Source: Natronomonas marina (GTDB lineage: Archaea; Halobacteriota; Halobacteria; Halobacteriales; Haloarculaceae). Taken from it: 64,000 bases of DNA. Made by a program: the position numbers and the translations under genes. The notes below the pieces were generated by a model, which saw nothing but the letters and a program-made list of their open reading frames with translations, was not told where the DNA came from and made no database searches. Below, piece after piece: positions 37,359 through 44,835 of the stretch (its first letter is position 1; every line of letters begins with the position of its first letter). The stretch is from the NCBI RefSeq assembly GCF_024298905.1, contig NZ_CP101154.1, forward strand, positions 2,480,001 through 2,544,000. The letters are read 5' to 3'.

Positions 37359-37574
37359 CTACTCGAGCAGTCCCAGGTCCTCGGCGACGAAGTCCGCGAT
37401 TTGGTCCATCACCGCGGGGTCGACCTCCGCGACCGCCTCGCCGTCGTGGAGTTGCTCGTTGTGCCGCGCGACGGCGTCCTCGACATCCGAAAACGGGACC
37501 TTCGTGCGCGTGTCACACTCGCTGCAGACGACCGGGATGTCCGGCAGGCCCTCGTCGTCGTCGGTGTCAGTCAT
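37359..37574 (-). CDS. Small CxxC protein, function unknown
   Basis: 71 aa from the ATG at 37574. An acidic N-terminus (TDTDDDEGLPDIPVV) is followed by CSECDTRTKVPFSDVEDAV, a single CxxC knuckle, and a helical acidic C-terminus (VMDQIADFVAEDLGLLE). One CxxC alone would need a partner or dimer to bind zinc. A truncated paralogue covering the first ~27 codons and the promoter lies at 40732-40842. It is 40 bp upstream of the DUF4440 gene. Confidence 0.72.
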   Translation of the reverse strand: MTDTDDDEGLPDIPVVCSECDTRTKVPFSDVEDAVARHNEQLHDGEAVAEVDPAVMDQIADFVAEDLGLLE

Positions 37575-37639
37575 GCCTCGACCTGTGGCGGCCGTTGTAA
37601 AAACCGGTGCGGTCGACGTATCCGGCCAAACGGTCTCGT

Positions 37640-37686
37640 GATCCTCAAGTAACGGTAGGAGGGGTTGACCTCCTCCCACGGCTGTA
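37640..37686 (-). mobile_element. Putative right end of an IS200/IS605-type remnant (split by IS630)
   Basis: Contains the palindromes GGAGG-GGTTGA-CCTCC (37657-37672 region) and the left arm CCCACGGC of a longer hairpin whose right arm GCCGTGGG lies at 38844-38851, beyond the IS630 element. Removing the IS630 element and one TA restores CCCACGGC-TGTAAC-GCCGTGGG. Palindromes of this kind are typical of haloarchaeal tnpB-element ends. No tnpA or tnpB gene remains here. The exact outer boundary is uncertain. Confidence 0.4.
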
Positions 37687-38840
37687 GTGATTAGCGGATC
37701 TTATTGAGGAATCCACTGAGGTGATTGTCAATCCACGATGCAGCGAAGCTCAGTTGCTCGGTCAGTTCTTCGAACAGATCGTCAAGGAGTGTTCGGTACT
37801 CGTCTTCATCTTCGACAATCAGCGGTGATGACTCCCACTTGAGACTTTTCCAGACTGGCTCGATTGGATTGAGATGCGGCGATCCAACCGGAAGGAATAC
37901 GAGATCAATTCCTAGTTCGTGGGCACGCTTGCGAGTGTACTTGCAAATGTGAGATGAGAAGTTATCTAAAACGAGCAGAATCCGGGTACGCGGATTCTGC
38001 TCGCGGATCGTCTCGAAGCACTCACAGATCTGTTCTTTCTCCTGGTTCGGCGGAAACGACAGTACACTCTCACCGTTGAGTGCATAGAACCCGGCCGCTG
38101 GTGTGTCGATTTTCACCAGCGGCCGGGTGATGTGTGGGTCATCAACTGTGTACATCCGCTGAGAATTGTCCCACGGCTGTGGATGTGACAGGTCGAAAAA
38201 CCCGATGACTGTGCCACCATCTGTTCGAATATCCTCGTCACGGTCCCAGTCTTCGTCGTCTTGATCTTTCTCTCGTTTGTTGTGAGGCTGATCGTCGGCA
38301 TCCTCGTCGAACGCGTACTCGACGCGTTCGTCGAGAATCCCTTCGGCGTCGTCTGGTCGATCAGGACGTTTCGTCCGTGGAATAGCGTACGAGAGGCCGA
38401 GGTTGTCCAGAAACGTCGGTAGATAGTGTGGATGATACTCGATATTGAATTCCTCGTTGAGGAGATGCTGAATCTCCTGTTTTTTCCAGGGCTGGCCCTC
38501 ACGGAGTCGCTCGATCAGTCGCTGCTGTTCGGCCTCGCCGAGCTTCGGGGGCCTGCCGCCCCCGAAGTTCGGCGTGAGTTTGCCCAGTCCTCCTTCATTC
38601 CAGCGTTCGACCCAGTTGTCAGCTGTCCCCTCTGATCGCCCAACGTCATCAGCGGCTTCAGCGAGCGTCGCTCCCTTGTATAGCCGTTTGATGAACACGA
38701 GCCGTTCGTGTTGCTTCACGTCGTCAGTTTCCGTGAGCAGTCTATCCAGGTCTTCCTCGCTCAGGTGGCGTACAACTTCTTTCTCACGGCCAGTCATTAC
38801 ATCGAAAAGACGGTTTTCCTCAATAACTTCCCCGAATGAC
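37687..38840 (-). mobile_element. IS630-family insertion sequence (1154 bp)
   Basis: Terminal inverted repeats of 25 bp at 37687-37711 and 38816-38840 match at 20 of 25 positions (inner part TTATTGAGGAA is identical). The element is flanked by TA on both sides (37685-37686 and 38841-38842), the target duplication of IS630/Tc1-type elements. It encodes one intact transposase. The insertion lies in the loop of a palindrome of an older element. Confidence 0.85.
37691..38797 (-). CDS. IS630-family transposase
   Basis: 368 aa, uninterrupted. The N-terminal HTH part contains YKGATLAEAADDVGRSEGTADNW (helix-turn-helix), followed by a second winged-helix-like region with GGGRPPKLGEAEQQRL. The DDE catalytic residues appear in GFFDLSHP, LVLDNFSSH and PHLNPIEPVWKSLK. 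Its stop codon lies inside the terminal inverted repeat. It has lower GC than flanking core genes. The element looks recently active because the ORF and both ends are intact. Confidence 0.93.
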   Translation of the reverse strand: MTGREKEVVRHLSEEDLDRLLTETDDVKQHERLVFIKRLYKGATLAEAADDVGRSEGTADNWVERWNEGGLGKLTPNFGGGRPPKLGEAEQQRLIERLREGQPWKKQEIQHLLNEEFNIEYHPHYLPTFLDNLGLSYAIPRTKRPDRPDDAEGILDERVEYAFDEDADDQPHNKREKDQDDEDWDRDEDIRTDGGTVIGFFDLSHPQPWDNSQRMYTVDDPHITRPLVKIDTPAAGFYALNGESVLSFPPNQEKEQICECFETIREQNPRTRILLVLDNFSSHICKYTRKRAHELGIDLVFLPVGSPHLNPIEPVWKSLKWESSPLIVEDEDEYRTLLDDLFEELTEQLSFAASWIDNHLSGFLNKIR

Positions 38841-38842
38841 TA

Positions 38843-39345
38843 ACGCCGTGGGATTCCCACGTTGGGAGTTTCAGGTTTGCAGTCTCGTCGGCATGACGGG
38901 ACTGCTGGCGGGGCCAAGCCGCCGTTACTCCTATCCCGGCATGGGATTCAGAGGTACCGTGTGTCGGAATCCACAGCCAGCGGCCCCGAAGGGGATTCCT
39001 TCAGATTCAGACGTAGTGTGGCCCGAATCCCGATATTATCCGTTTATTCGGGCGGCTCGACCGCCTCGGTACGGCCTTTTTACGCCCTACTCAACTATAA
39101 AACTCCGGGGCTGCGCACCCTCGTGGATAGATTCCCAGTTGTCGGCTTCATCCCTACCCGTGAACGGGTGGGCTTTCGCTTCGCTACCGCTGTAAAACCA
39201 AGGTCTATGATTGGTACACCCGTCGTCGGCAGTCAGTATGAAGACGGTCCGAACCCAGTTGACGGCAAGACCAGAGCTCCCCCAAGCCACAGACGGAGCT
39301 CGCACTGCGGGTCTGCCTTCTTACAGAAACATCGGTAAGTCTTGG
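38843..39345 (-). mobile_element. Non-coding remnant, likely derived from an IS200/IS605-type element
   Basis: About 500 bp with no convincing gene. It begins with the other half of the palindrome split by the IS630 element (GCCGTGGG, then GTGGGATTCCCAC) and contains further short hairpins, for example CCCGTGAACGGG near 39161-39172. Open frames on both strands are short and have unusual composition. The arrangement resembles a non-autonomous palindrome-associated element or the 3' RNA region of a tnpB element whose gene is lost. Confirmation needs comparison with other genomes. Confidence 0.35.
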
Positions 39346-39435
39346 GTGTGGCGCAGTTGCTCTGAAATCAATGAAACCTCTCGGAAAGAACGATGATAGT
39401 TTATGTTACTCCGCATCTATTAATTAGGAATTAAA

Positions 39436-39450
39436 TTTAAGTATATAAAA
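39436..39450 (+). promoter_or_regulatory. AT-rich promoter (TATA box) of the Tat-secreted protein gene
   Basis: TTTAAGTATATAAAA sits 17-30 nt before the ATG at 39466, in a strongly AT-rich stretch unlike the rest of the window. The spacing predicts a leaderless mRNA. Confidence 0.6.
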
Positions 39451-39465
39451 TAAGATTATACAGAT

Positions 39466-40095
39466 ATGGCAGATGAAGATATTCCGAAGGAGACCGACAG
39501 AAATGACAAGTCTGGGTCTGTGTCCATCGTTAGTCAAGTGACCCGTCGAAAAAGTATAAAAGCACTCGGCAACCTTGGGTTAGGAACTGCATTTCTGACC
39601 GGCAATACAGTCGCGGATTCTAATTCGGGCACCACAGGTGGAAACGAGAAACAGATGAAACAAAAGGACGTTCCGTCTGTCGAAGAGTCCAATGTGGTCT
39701 ATATCCCACCTGAAGAGGTCGAATGGCCGGACGACAACATGGTCAGTTCTGACGGTCCGGTTTCCTCATCTACGCGTGTCTCGAAAGTGAATTCGAGGTG
39801 CCTTGGTGGTCAAATAGCCCGTATTGGTGTTGAAGTATGTCCGAACGATGGTGATTTTGAGGTTTCCGTTTCGCTATTAGGAGTCTTAGTGGGGAACTAT
39901 TCGTTCGATGGAGATGTATATAAACACACCACTAGCTGGCAAGGCGCAGTTCCGGGGGCCCCCGGTATATTTCAGAGAGTTGATCTGACATTCTACTTCG
40001 ATAGCGTCACCGATGTGTCTGTACAAGCCGACTTCTGCTACTACTCCAATCTCCAGTGGTACTGCACGGAATACCCAAAAACCAAACTCAGTTAG
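39466..40095 (+). CDS. Tat-exported protein with four cysteines, function unknown
   Basis: 209 aa. The twin-arginine signal is VTRRKSIKALGNLGLG (Arg27-Arg28), with cleavage likely around residue 50. The mature part has a linker to ~105, then a compact region with Cys112, 125, 191 and 200 that could form two disulfides, with strand-like segments (FEVSVSLLGVLVGNYSF; VDLTFYFDSVTDVSVQADF). It is clearly AT-richer than the core genes and lies between a mobile-element remnant and a structured non-coding stretch. Halocins are Tat-exported and Cys-rich, but I see no homology; a halocin-like role is only a hypothesis. Confidence 0.75.
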   Translation: MADEDIPKETDRNDKSGSVSIVSQVTRRKSIKALGNLGLGTAFLTGNTVADSNSGTTGGNEKQMKQKDVPSVEESNVVYIPPEEVEWPDDNMVSSDGPVSSSTRVSKVNSRCLGGQIARIGVEVCPNDGDFEVSVSLLGVLVGNYSFDGDVYKHTTSWQGAVPGAPGIFQRVDLTFYFDSVTDVSVQADFCYYSNLQWYCTEYPKTKLS

Positions 40096-40112
40096 GAAGT
40101 AATGTGACGAAA

Positions 40113-40535
40113 ATGCCAACAAAACATCCGCTTAACTATACGATGGTAAATCGGCAAGAGCTCATTTACATAGCCGCCGGTGGAGTACTCGGATGGGTAG
40201 CAATCTATTCTTATAACGCGGTATATGGCTCGGGGAGCTCGGTCTACGTATCGATCAGCCTTATCGGGAGCGCTGTCGCCGGGTTCCTCGCCGCAAGAGG
40301 CGAGAGAAACCCCCAACGGGTCGGCGTCGGCGCAGCACTCGTTGGGACGTTCCCAATCCTGTATTTGATGTACGATAGCGCGATTCAGATGGCGGGTGGA
40401 CTCATTACGGACTCGGCTCCCTGGGTGTTCCTCGTCTTCGGTGTCCTGATGGTAGCGATTCTTACGTTCCAAGCGGTTGGAGGACTCATCTGCGGTAAGG
40501 CTGGCGGGTGGCTCGAAAAACGAATCGCATCCTGA
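40113..40535 (+). CDS. Small membrane protein (DUF5518-like), paired with the Tat-exported protein
   Basis: 140 aa from the ATG at 40113; a GTG at 40104 and an ATG at 40143 are alternatives. Four hydrophobic segments: LIYIAAGGVLGWVAIYSY, VYVSISLIGSAVAGFLA, VGVGAALVGTFPILYLMY and WVFLVFGVLMVAILTFQAVGGL. The AGFLAARGERNPQRVGVGAALVG pattern recalls haloarchaeal DUF5518-type proteins. It starts 17 bp after the preceding gene's stop, so the two are probably one transcript. It could protect against or anchor the upstream protein; this is inference. Confidence 0.65.
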   Translation: MPTKHPLNYTMVNRQELIYIAAGGVLGWVAIYSYNAVYGSGSSVYVSISLIGSAVAGFLAARGERNPQRVGVGAALVGTFPILYLMYDSAIQMAGGLITDSAPWVFLVFGVLMVAILTFQAVGGLICGKAGGWLEKRIAS

Positions 40536-40710
40536 TCGATACCGACTGGTCGGAGATACCGATAATGAACGGCGTTCGCGGGTGGTTGAATACTCTTCCA
40601 CTCGGCAACCACCAAGCTGAAACGACTGATACAGCGGGAAGAACCCGCAAGCGGACGAAGAGGGTCTAGCGGTTTGCTCGAAAGAACGCCGTAGGCTGTT
40701 TCGACATGAC
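40536..40710. other. Structured non-coding stretch
   Basis: No gene is visible. Inverted repeats are GGTGGTTG...CAACCACC (around 40582-40615) and GCGGG-AAGAA-CCCGC (around 40637-40651). The composition is intermediate between the AT-rich pair and the GC-rich core. It may be the distal end of the acquired segment or the remains of a mobile element. Confidence 0.4.
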
Positions 40711-40733
40711 GAACGATGTCTGCGACATCGTTC
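40711..40733. repeat. Perfect hairpin at the edge of the accessory segment
   Basis: GAACGATGTC-TGC-GACATCGTTC: a 10-bp perfect stem with a 3-nt loop. It overlaps the stop of the truncated CxxC gene copy and marks the junction between acquired DNA and core sequence. Confidence 0.75.
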
Positions 40734-40842
40734 AAATCACACCGGACGACCGGGAGGAGCGCGGGACCTTCGTGCGCGTGTCACACTCGGTGCAGACGAC
40801 CGGGATGTCCGGCAGGCCCTCGGCGTCGTCGGCGCTGGTCAT
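40732..40842 (-). pseudogene. Truncated paralogue of the small CxxC protein
   Basis: 36-codon frame from the ATG at 40842. Its first ~27 codons match the protein at 37359-37574 almost residue for residue (EGLPDIPVVC-x-ECDTRTKVP) and then continue with an unrelated RSSRSSGVI and a stop. About 50 bp of the upstream region is also similar. The C-terminal half is missing where the acquired DNA begins (about 40762). It is most likely a tandem paralogue cut by insertion. Confidence 0.75.
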
Positions 40843-40899
40843 GGCCCCGAGTGGGGTCGCCTCCGTGAAAACCGCCGCGGTTCGTGGCGTCCGGACCGG

Positions 40900-41352
40900 C
40901 TACACCTCGACGACGTTGCCGCAGTCGGGACAGGTCAGCGTCACGTCTTCGCCGTCGACGTCGGTGACGTGGTAGTCCGCACCGCACGCCCGGCAGGGCA
41001 ACTTCGTGCGCGTCTCGCCCATCCCCTGCGGGGCGCCCATCGCCAGCGCACGGACGCGGTCGTCGCCGTCGTTTCTGCCCTCCTGGTACTCGCCGGGGGC
41101 GAACCGGACGACCTCGTCGGGGCCGACCTCGTGGGTGTCCTCCGGCGTCTCGAAGGTCGCCGTCCCCTCCATCACGTAGAAGACCTCCTCCTGATCCATG
41201 TGGGTGTGAATCCCGCCGGAGAAGGAGTCGCCGGGTTCGAGTTCGTAGTAGTTCAGCGCCATGTCCGACAGCCCAAGCGGGCCCGTGGCGTGTTTCTGTA
41301 CGTCCGCGACGCGCGGGTCGTTCTCCAGGTCGTCGATTGCTACCTTCTCCAT
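40900..41352 (-). CDS. Cupin protein with C-terminal zinc ribbon
   Basis: 150 aa from the ATG at 41352; the longer open frame upstream is non-coding. The cupin domain shows GIHTHMDQEEVFYVMEGTATF (motif 1: G-x-H-x-H-x-E) and VRFAPGEYQEGRNDGDDRVRALAMG (motif 2). The C-terminal 40 residues form a zinc ribbon with CRACGADYHV and LTCPDCGNVVEV. Substrate unknown. It is the gene next to nuoI, with the repeat element in between. Confidence 0.87.
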   Translation of the reverse strand: MEKVAIDDLENDPRVADVQKHATGPLGLSDMALNYYELEPGDSFSGGIHTHMDQEEVFYVMEGTATFETPEDTHEVGPDEVVRFAPGEYQEGRNDGDDRVRALAMGAPQGMGETRTKLPCRACGADYHVTDVDGEDVTLTCPDCGNVVEV

Positions 41353-41399
41353 GGCGAACGGTGGATGTGCGGCACACGGAGTAAATTTTGGTGTCGGAG

Positions 41400-41557
41400 G
41401 TGGGACACTGCGACAGGAACGACGAACCACCGGAGCATCCGCCGAGGGAGCGAAGCGACCGAGGCGGTTCGCGGCGGCGAGGCGACGGAGGTCGCCGAGC
41501 CGCCGTAGCGCGCGACGACTAACGCGCTCGAACGAAGTGAGAGCGCGGCTGGAGGAG
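41400..41557. repeat. GC-rich palindromic intergenic stretch
   Basis: Contains stacked short inverted repeats such as GGCGAC-GGAG-GTCGCC (near 41485-41500) and GCGCTC...GAGCGC (near 41524-41546). No open frame here has protein-like composition. It lies between the cupin promoter and repeat copy B. Similar GCGAAGCG-type hairpins occur near 63010-63030. Confidence 0.5.
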
Positions 41558-41620
41558 CGCGCGCATATTTTCCCCACGTTTTTGCCGACCCCCGAAGGGG
41601 GTCGTGTAAAAAGTGGGTGT
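41558..41620 (-). repeat. Stop-abutting intergenic element, copy B (one hairpin)
   Basis: On the minus strand it begins at the first base after the nuoI TAG. The outer blocks 41596-41620 (25 bases) and 41558-41586 (29 bases) are identical to those of copy A at 23831-23956. The middle is a single perfect hairpin GACCCCC-TTC-GGGGGTC (41587-41603). The T5 tract of the first block lies 8 bases after the stop codon and could end transcription. Confidence 0.8.
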
Positions 41621-42082
41621 CTATTGGTAGTCCACTTCGCCCTCGCCCTCGCCGATCCAGGCGCCGCGGTCGGGTTCGCGCGAGGCGAGCGGGTCGATGT
41701 CCTTGTACCAGGGGACGTTCTTCAGTTCCTCCATGTTGTAGGCCAGATCGTCCTTGGTGTCGCCGGTGAACTCGAAGTTCTGGGTCAGGAGGATGGCGTC
41801 GACGGGGCAGACCTCCTCGCAGAGCCGGCAGTAGATGCACTGCCCGATGTGGAGGTTGTACTGCTCGCCGTTGCGCTGTTCGTCGGTGACGATCTGGATG
41901 GTGTCGTTCGGGCAGACGTTCTCGCACTGCCGACACCAGATGCACCGTTCCTGTGAGAACTTGTGGACGCCGCGGAACCGCGGGGAGACGTCGGGCGTCT
42001 CCTCGGGGTACTGGACGGTGAACTTCTCGCCGTCCAGAGCGTGTTTCATCGTCGTTGCCATCGATTTGAGCATTCCAATCAT
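41621..42082 (-). CDS. nuoI: NADH-quinone oxidoreductase subunit I
   Basis: 153 aa from the ATG at 42082. Two [4Fe-4S] ferredoxin motifs: CIWCRQCENVCP and CIYCRLCEEVCP. It carries clusters N6a/N6b between the peripheral and membrane arms. It is the last gene of the first nuo block; its expected next gene nuoJ is displaced to 36826. An intergenic element starts directly after its stop. Confidence 0.95.
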   Translation of the reverse strand: MIGMLKSMATTMKHALDGEKFTVQYPEETPDVSPRFRGVHKFSQERCIWCRQCENVCPNDTIQIVTDEQRNGEQYNLHIGQCIYCRLCEEVCPVDAILLTQNFEFTGDTKDDLAYNMEELKNVPWYKDIDPLASREPDRGAWIGEGEGEVDYQ

Positions 42083-42084
42083 GG

Positions 42085-43146
42085 TCAGGCGATCACCCCC
42101 ACGATGACGGCCGTGAGGATCAGGTTCGCGAGCGACAGCACCAGCATCCCCTTCCAGCCGATCTGGATGAGCTGGTCGATACGGAGCCGCGGCAGCGCCG
42201 AGCGGGCCCACTGGGTGAACAGGAAGACCCCCCAGATCTTGATGATGAACCAGAGGATTCCGGGCAGGACCGGCCCGGCGGGGCCGCCGAGGAACAGCGT
42301 GGCGATGATGGCGCCGCCGAGGAAGATGTGGATGAACTCGCCGAGGTAGATCAACACGAAGTAGACGCTGGAGTACTCGGTCTGGTAGCCCGCGACGATC
42401 TCGGTCGGCGCCTCGGGGATGTCGAAGGGATTGCGGCCGACCTCCATCAGGTTCGCGATCATGAACAGCGCGAACGCGAAGGGGTTGACGAAGGCGTACC
42501 ACGACGGAATCGTGAGGCCGGCGACGCTGACGAGCGCCTCGCTCTGGGCGGCCACGATTTCGCTCATCTGCAGCGACCCGGAGAACAGCACGACGGACGC
42601 CGCGATGAGCACCAGCGGAATCTCGTAGGCGAGGTTCTGGGCGACCGCTCGCAGGCCGCCGAGCATCGAGAACTTGTTGTTCGAGCCGTAGCCGGCCATC
42701 ACCAGCGCCAGCGAGGCGATGGAGGCGACGGCGAAGACGTAGACCAGACCGATTTCGGGGTCGGCGAGGTGGATGCCGTTGCCCATCGGGATGACGGCGA
42801 AGCCCAGCAGCGCCGACCACGCGAGCAGGAGCGGCGCGATGTCCCAGGCGGGGCGGTCGACGCCCTCCGGGACGATGAGTTCCTTCGACAGCAGGCGGAC
42901 CGCGTCGGCGACGATGATGAGCAATCCGGCGGGGCCGACCCGGTTGACCGCGTAGCGGTCGGTGAAGGCGGCGGTTATCTTCCGCTTGGCCCACGGCCCG
43001 GCGACGGCAGTCATCGCAAGCATGAGCGTGCCGACCAGCGCCGCGCCGATGAAGGAGGCGACGAAGTCCTCGGCAGGCGACAGTTCCGAACCGAACCCGA
43101 GCAGGCGGCCGATGGTGTCCGGCAGCGTCGTCTGTGCCGGCAGCAT
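42085..43146 (-). CDS. nuoH: NADH-quinone oxidoreductase subunit H
   Basis: 353 aa with eight to nine helices. NuoH signatures visible: AVNRVGPAGLLIIVADAVRLLSKE in pieces, LAYEIPLVL, PFDIPEAPTEIVAGYQTEYS and LRIDQLIQIGWK. It forms part of the quinone-binding chamber. It is 2 bp upstream of nuoI and starts 1 base after the nuoCD stop. Confidence 0.95.
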   Translation of the reverse strand: MLPAQTTLPDTIGRLLGFGSELSPAEDFVASFIGAALVGTLMLAMTAVAGPWAKRKITAAFTDRYAVNRVGPAGLLIIVADAVRLLSKELIVPEGVDRPAWDIAPLLLAWSALLGFAVIPMGNGIHLADPEIGLVYVFAVASIASLALVMAGYGSNNKFSMLGGLRAVAQNLAYEIPLVLIAASVVLFSGSLQMSEIVAAQSEALVSVAGLTIPSWYAFVNPFAFALFMIANLMEVGRNPFDIPEAPTEIVAGYQTEYSSVYFVLIYLGEFIHIFLGGAIIATLFLGGPAGPVLPGILWFIIKIWGVFLFTQWARSALPRLRIDQLIQIGWKGMLVLSLANLILTAVIVGVIA

Positions 43147-44835
43147 CTACCGGTCCACCTCCCCCAGCACGATGTCGAGGCTGCCCAGCGACGCGATGAG
43201 GTCCGGGATGTACTCGCCCTCGGTCATCTCCCGCAGCGTGTGCAGGTTACAGAAGCACGGGCTGCGGATCTTGAACCGGGCGGGCTTGTCGGTGCCGTCC
43301 GAACGCATGTAGATGCCGAGTTCGCCCTTGGCGGCCTCGACGCCCCGGTAGATCTCGGTGTCGGGGTCCGGCTTCAGCGTCCGCGGGACGTTGGCCTGGA
43401 TGGTCCGCTCCTCCTCGGGCCAGTCCTCGAGCAGGTCCACACACTGCTCGATGATCTTCGCGGACTCCTCGACCTCGCGCAGGCGCACGAGGACGCGACT
43501 GTAGTTGTCACAGCCGTCCTCGGTGACGACGTCCCAGTCGAGTTCGGGGTAGTAGCCGTAGGGGTCGTCCCGCCGGAGGTCGATGTCGACGCCGGAACCG
43601 CGGGCGACCGGGCCGGTGGCGCCGTACTGCTTTGCGACGTCGGGCGGCAGTTCGCCGGTGTCGACACACCGGACCTGGAAGATCTCGTTGGAGGTGACCA
43701 GGTTGTGGTACTCCTTCATCTTCTCCGGCAGGTCCTCAAGGAAGTCCCGCGTCTTCTCGAAGAACTCCTCGCGGGGTTCCGGCAGGTCCCAGGCCACGCC
43801 GCCCAGTCGGAGGTAGTTGAACATCAGCCGCTGGCCGGTGAGGTCCTCGAGGATGTCCTGGACGACCTCCCGGTCCCGGAAGGCGTACTGGAAGGTGGCG
43901 GTGAAGTCGCCGAACACGTCCAGACAGAACGTCCCCAGCGCGAGCATGTGGCTGGCGATGCGGCACAGTTCGGCCGACATCGTCCGGATGACCTGGGCGT
44001 ACTCGGGCACCTCGATGTCCGCGAGGTCCTCGGCGGCGCGCGCGTAGGCCCACTCGTTGAGGATGCCCGCCGAGACGTAGTCCCAGCGGTCGGGATACGG
44101 CATGATCTGGTGCCGGTAGGTTCCCTGCTGGCACATCTGCTCCTCGCAGCGGTGCAGGTAGCCGATGTCGGGTTCGACGTCGGCTATCTGCTCGCCGTCC
44201 AGCACCGTCTTGACGTGGAGGACGCCGTGGGTCGCCGGGTGGTGCGGCCCGACGTTGATGAACATCGTGTCGGACTCGCCGGGTTCGTCGGACCCGGCGC
44301 GCTGGTCGGGTTCCAGCGGGTTGGCGTGCTCGCGGAACGGGACGACCTGCGGCTTCTCGGGGTCGTAGTCCTTCCCCAGCGGGTGACCCTGCCACGTCTC
44401 GGGTAGCAGGATGCGTCGGAGGTCCGGGTGGCCCTCGTACTCGATGCCGACGAGGTCGTAGGCCTCCCGCTCGTGCCAGTCGGCCGTCCGGTAGACCGGT
44501 TCGGCGGTCTGGCTGACCGGTTCGTCCGTCGCGGTCGGGACCACAACGCCGACCTCCTGGGTCGGGTCGTCGTACTTCTTGAGGTGGTAGATGGACTCGT
44601 AGCGGTCCTCGTACTCCTGGGCGGTGACACAGGAGCAGTAGTCGAAGCCGGCCTCCTGCCGCAGCGCCGAGAGGGCGTCCTGGACCTCGTCGGGGCGGAC
44701 GACGAAGGCGGGGGCGTTGACGTGGTCCTCCCGTTCCAGCGCCGTCTCGCCGAGCAGCGCCTCGAGTTCGTCGTAGTCGACCTCGCCGTCCGCCGTCTCG
44801 CCGACGTCCGTGGGTCGCGGTTCTTCCAAGCTCAT
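43147..44835 (-). CDS. nuoCD: Fused NADH-quinone oxidoreductase subunits C and D
   Basis: 562 aa from the ATG at 44835. Residues ~45-170 correspond to NuoC ([34 protein letters not shown]). Residues ~185-562 correspond to NuoD ([52 protein letters not shown]). The fusion is common in haloarchaea. It forms the quinone-reducing part of the peripheral arm. It overlaps nuoB by 4 bp. Confidence 0.94.
   Translation of the reverse strand: MSLEEPRPTDVGETADGEVDYDELEALLGETALEREDHVNAPAFVVRPDEVQDALSALRQEAGFDYCSCVTAQEYEDRYESIYHLKKYDDPTQEVGVVVPTATDEPVSQTAEPVYRTADWHEREAYDLVGIEYEGHPDLRRILLPETWQGHPLGKDYDPEKPQVVPFREHANPLEPDQRAGSDEPGESDTMFINVGPHHPATHGVLHVKTVLDGEQIADVEPDIGYLHRCEEQMCQQGTYRHQIMPYPDRWDYVSAGILNEWAYARAAEDLADIEVPEYAQVIRTMSAELCRIASHMLALGTFCLDVFGDFTATFQYAFRDREVVQDILEDLTGQRLMFNYLRLGGVAWDLPEPREEFFEKTRDFLEDLPEKMKEYHNLVTSNEIFQVRCVDTGELPPDVAKQYGATGPVARGSGVDIDLRRDDPYGYYPELDWDVVTEDGCDNYSRVLVRLREVEESAKIIEQCVDLLEDWPEEERTIQANVPRTLKPDPDTEIYRGVEAAKGELGIYMRSDGTDKPARFKIRSPCFCNLHTLREMTEGEYIPDLIASLGSLDIVLGEVDR

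Noticed and set aside
38862-39338. 158-codon open frame in the mobile-element remnant
   Set aside because: Composition is not protein-like, no start signal or domain is visible, and the region carries palindromes. I treat it as non-coding although similar frames may be annotated in other genomes.
39466-40535. Calling the pair a halocin system outright
   Set aside because: The mature region has only four cysteines and no similarity that I can recognise to known halocins. It is kept as a hypothesis only.
41400-41560. Possible CRISPR-like repeats
   Set aside because: The short inverted repeats are irregular, with no constant spacing or repeated unit, and no cas gene is present anywhere in the window.
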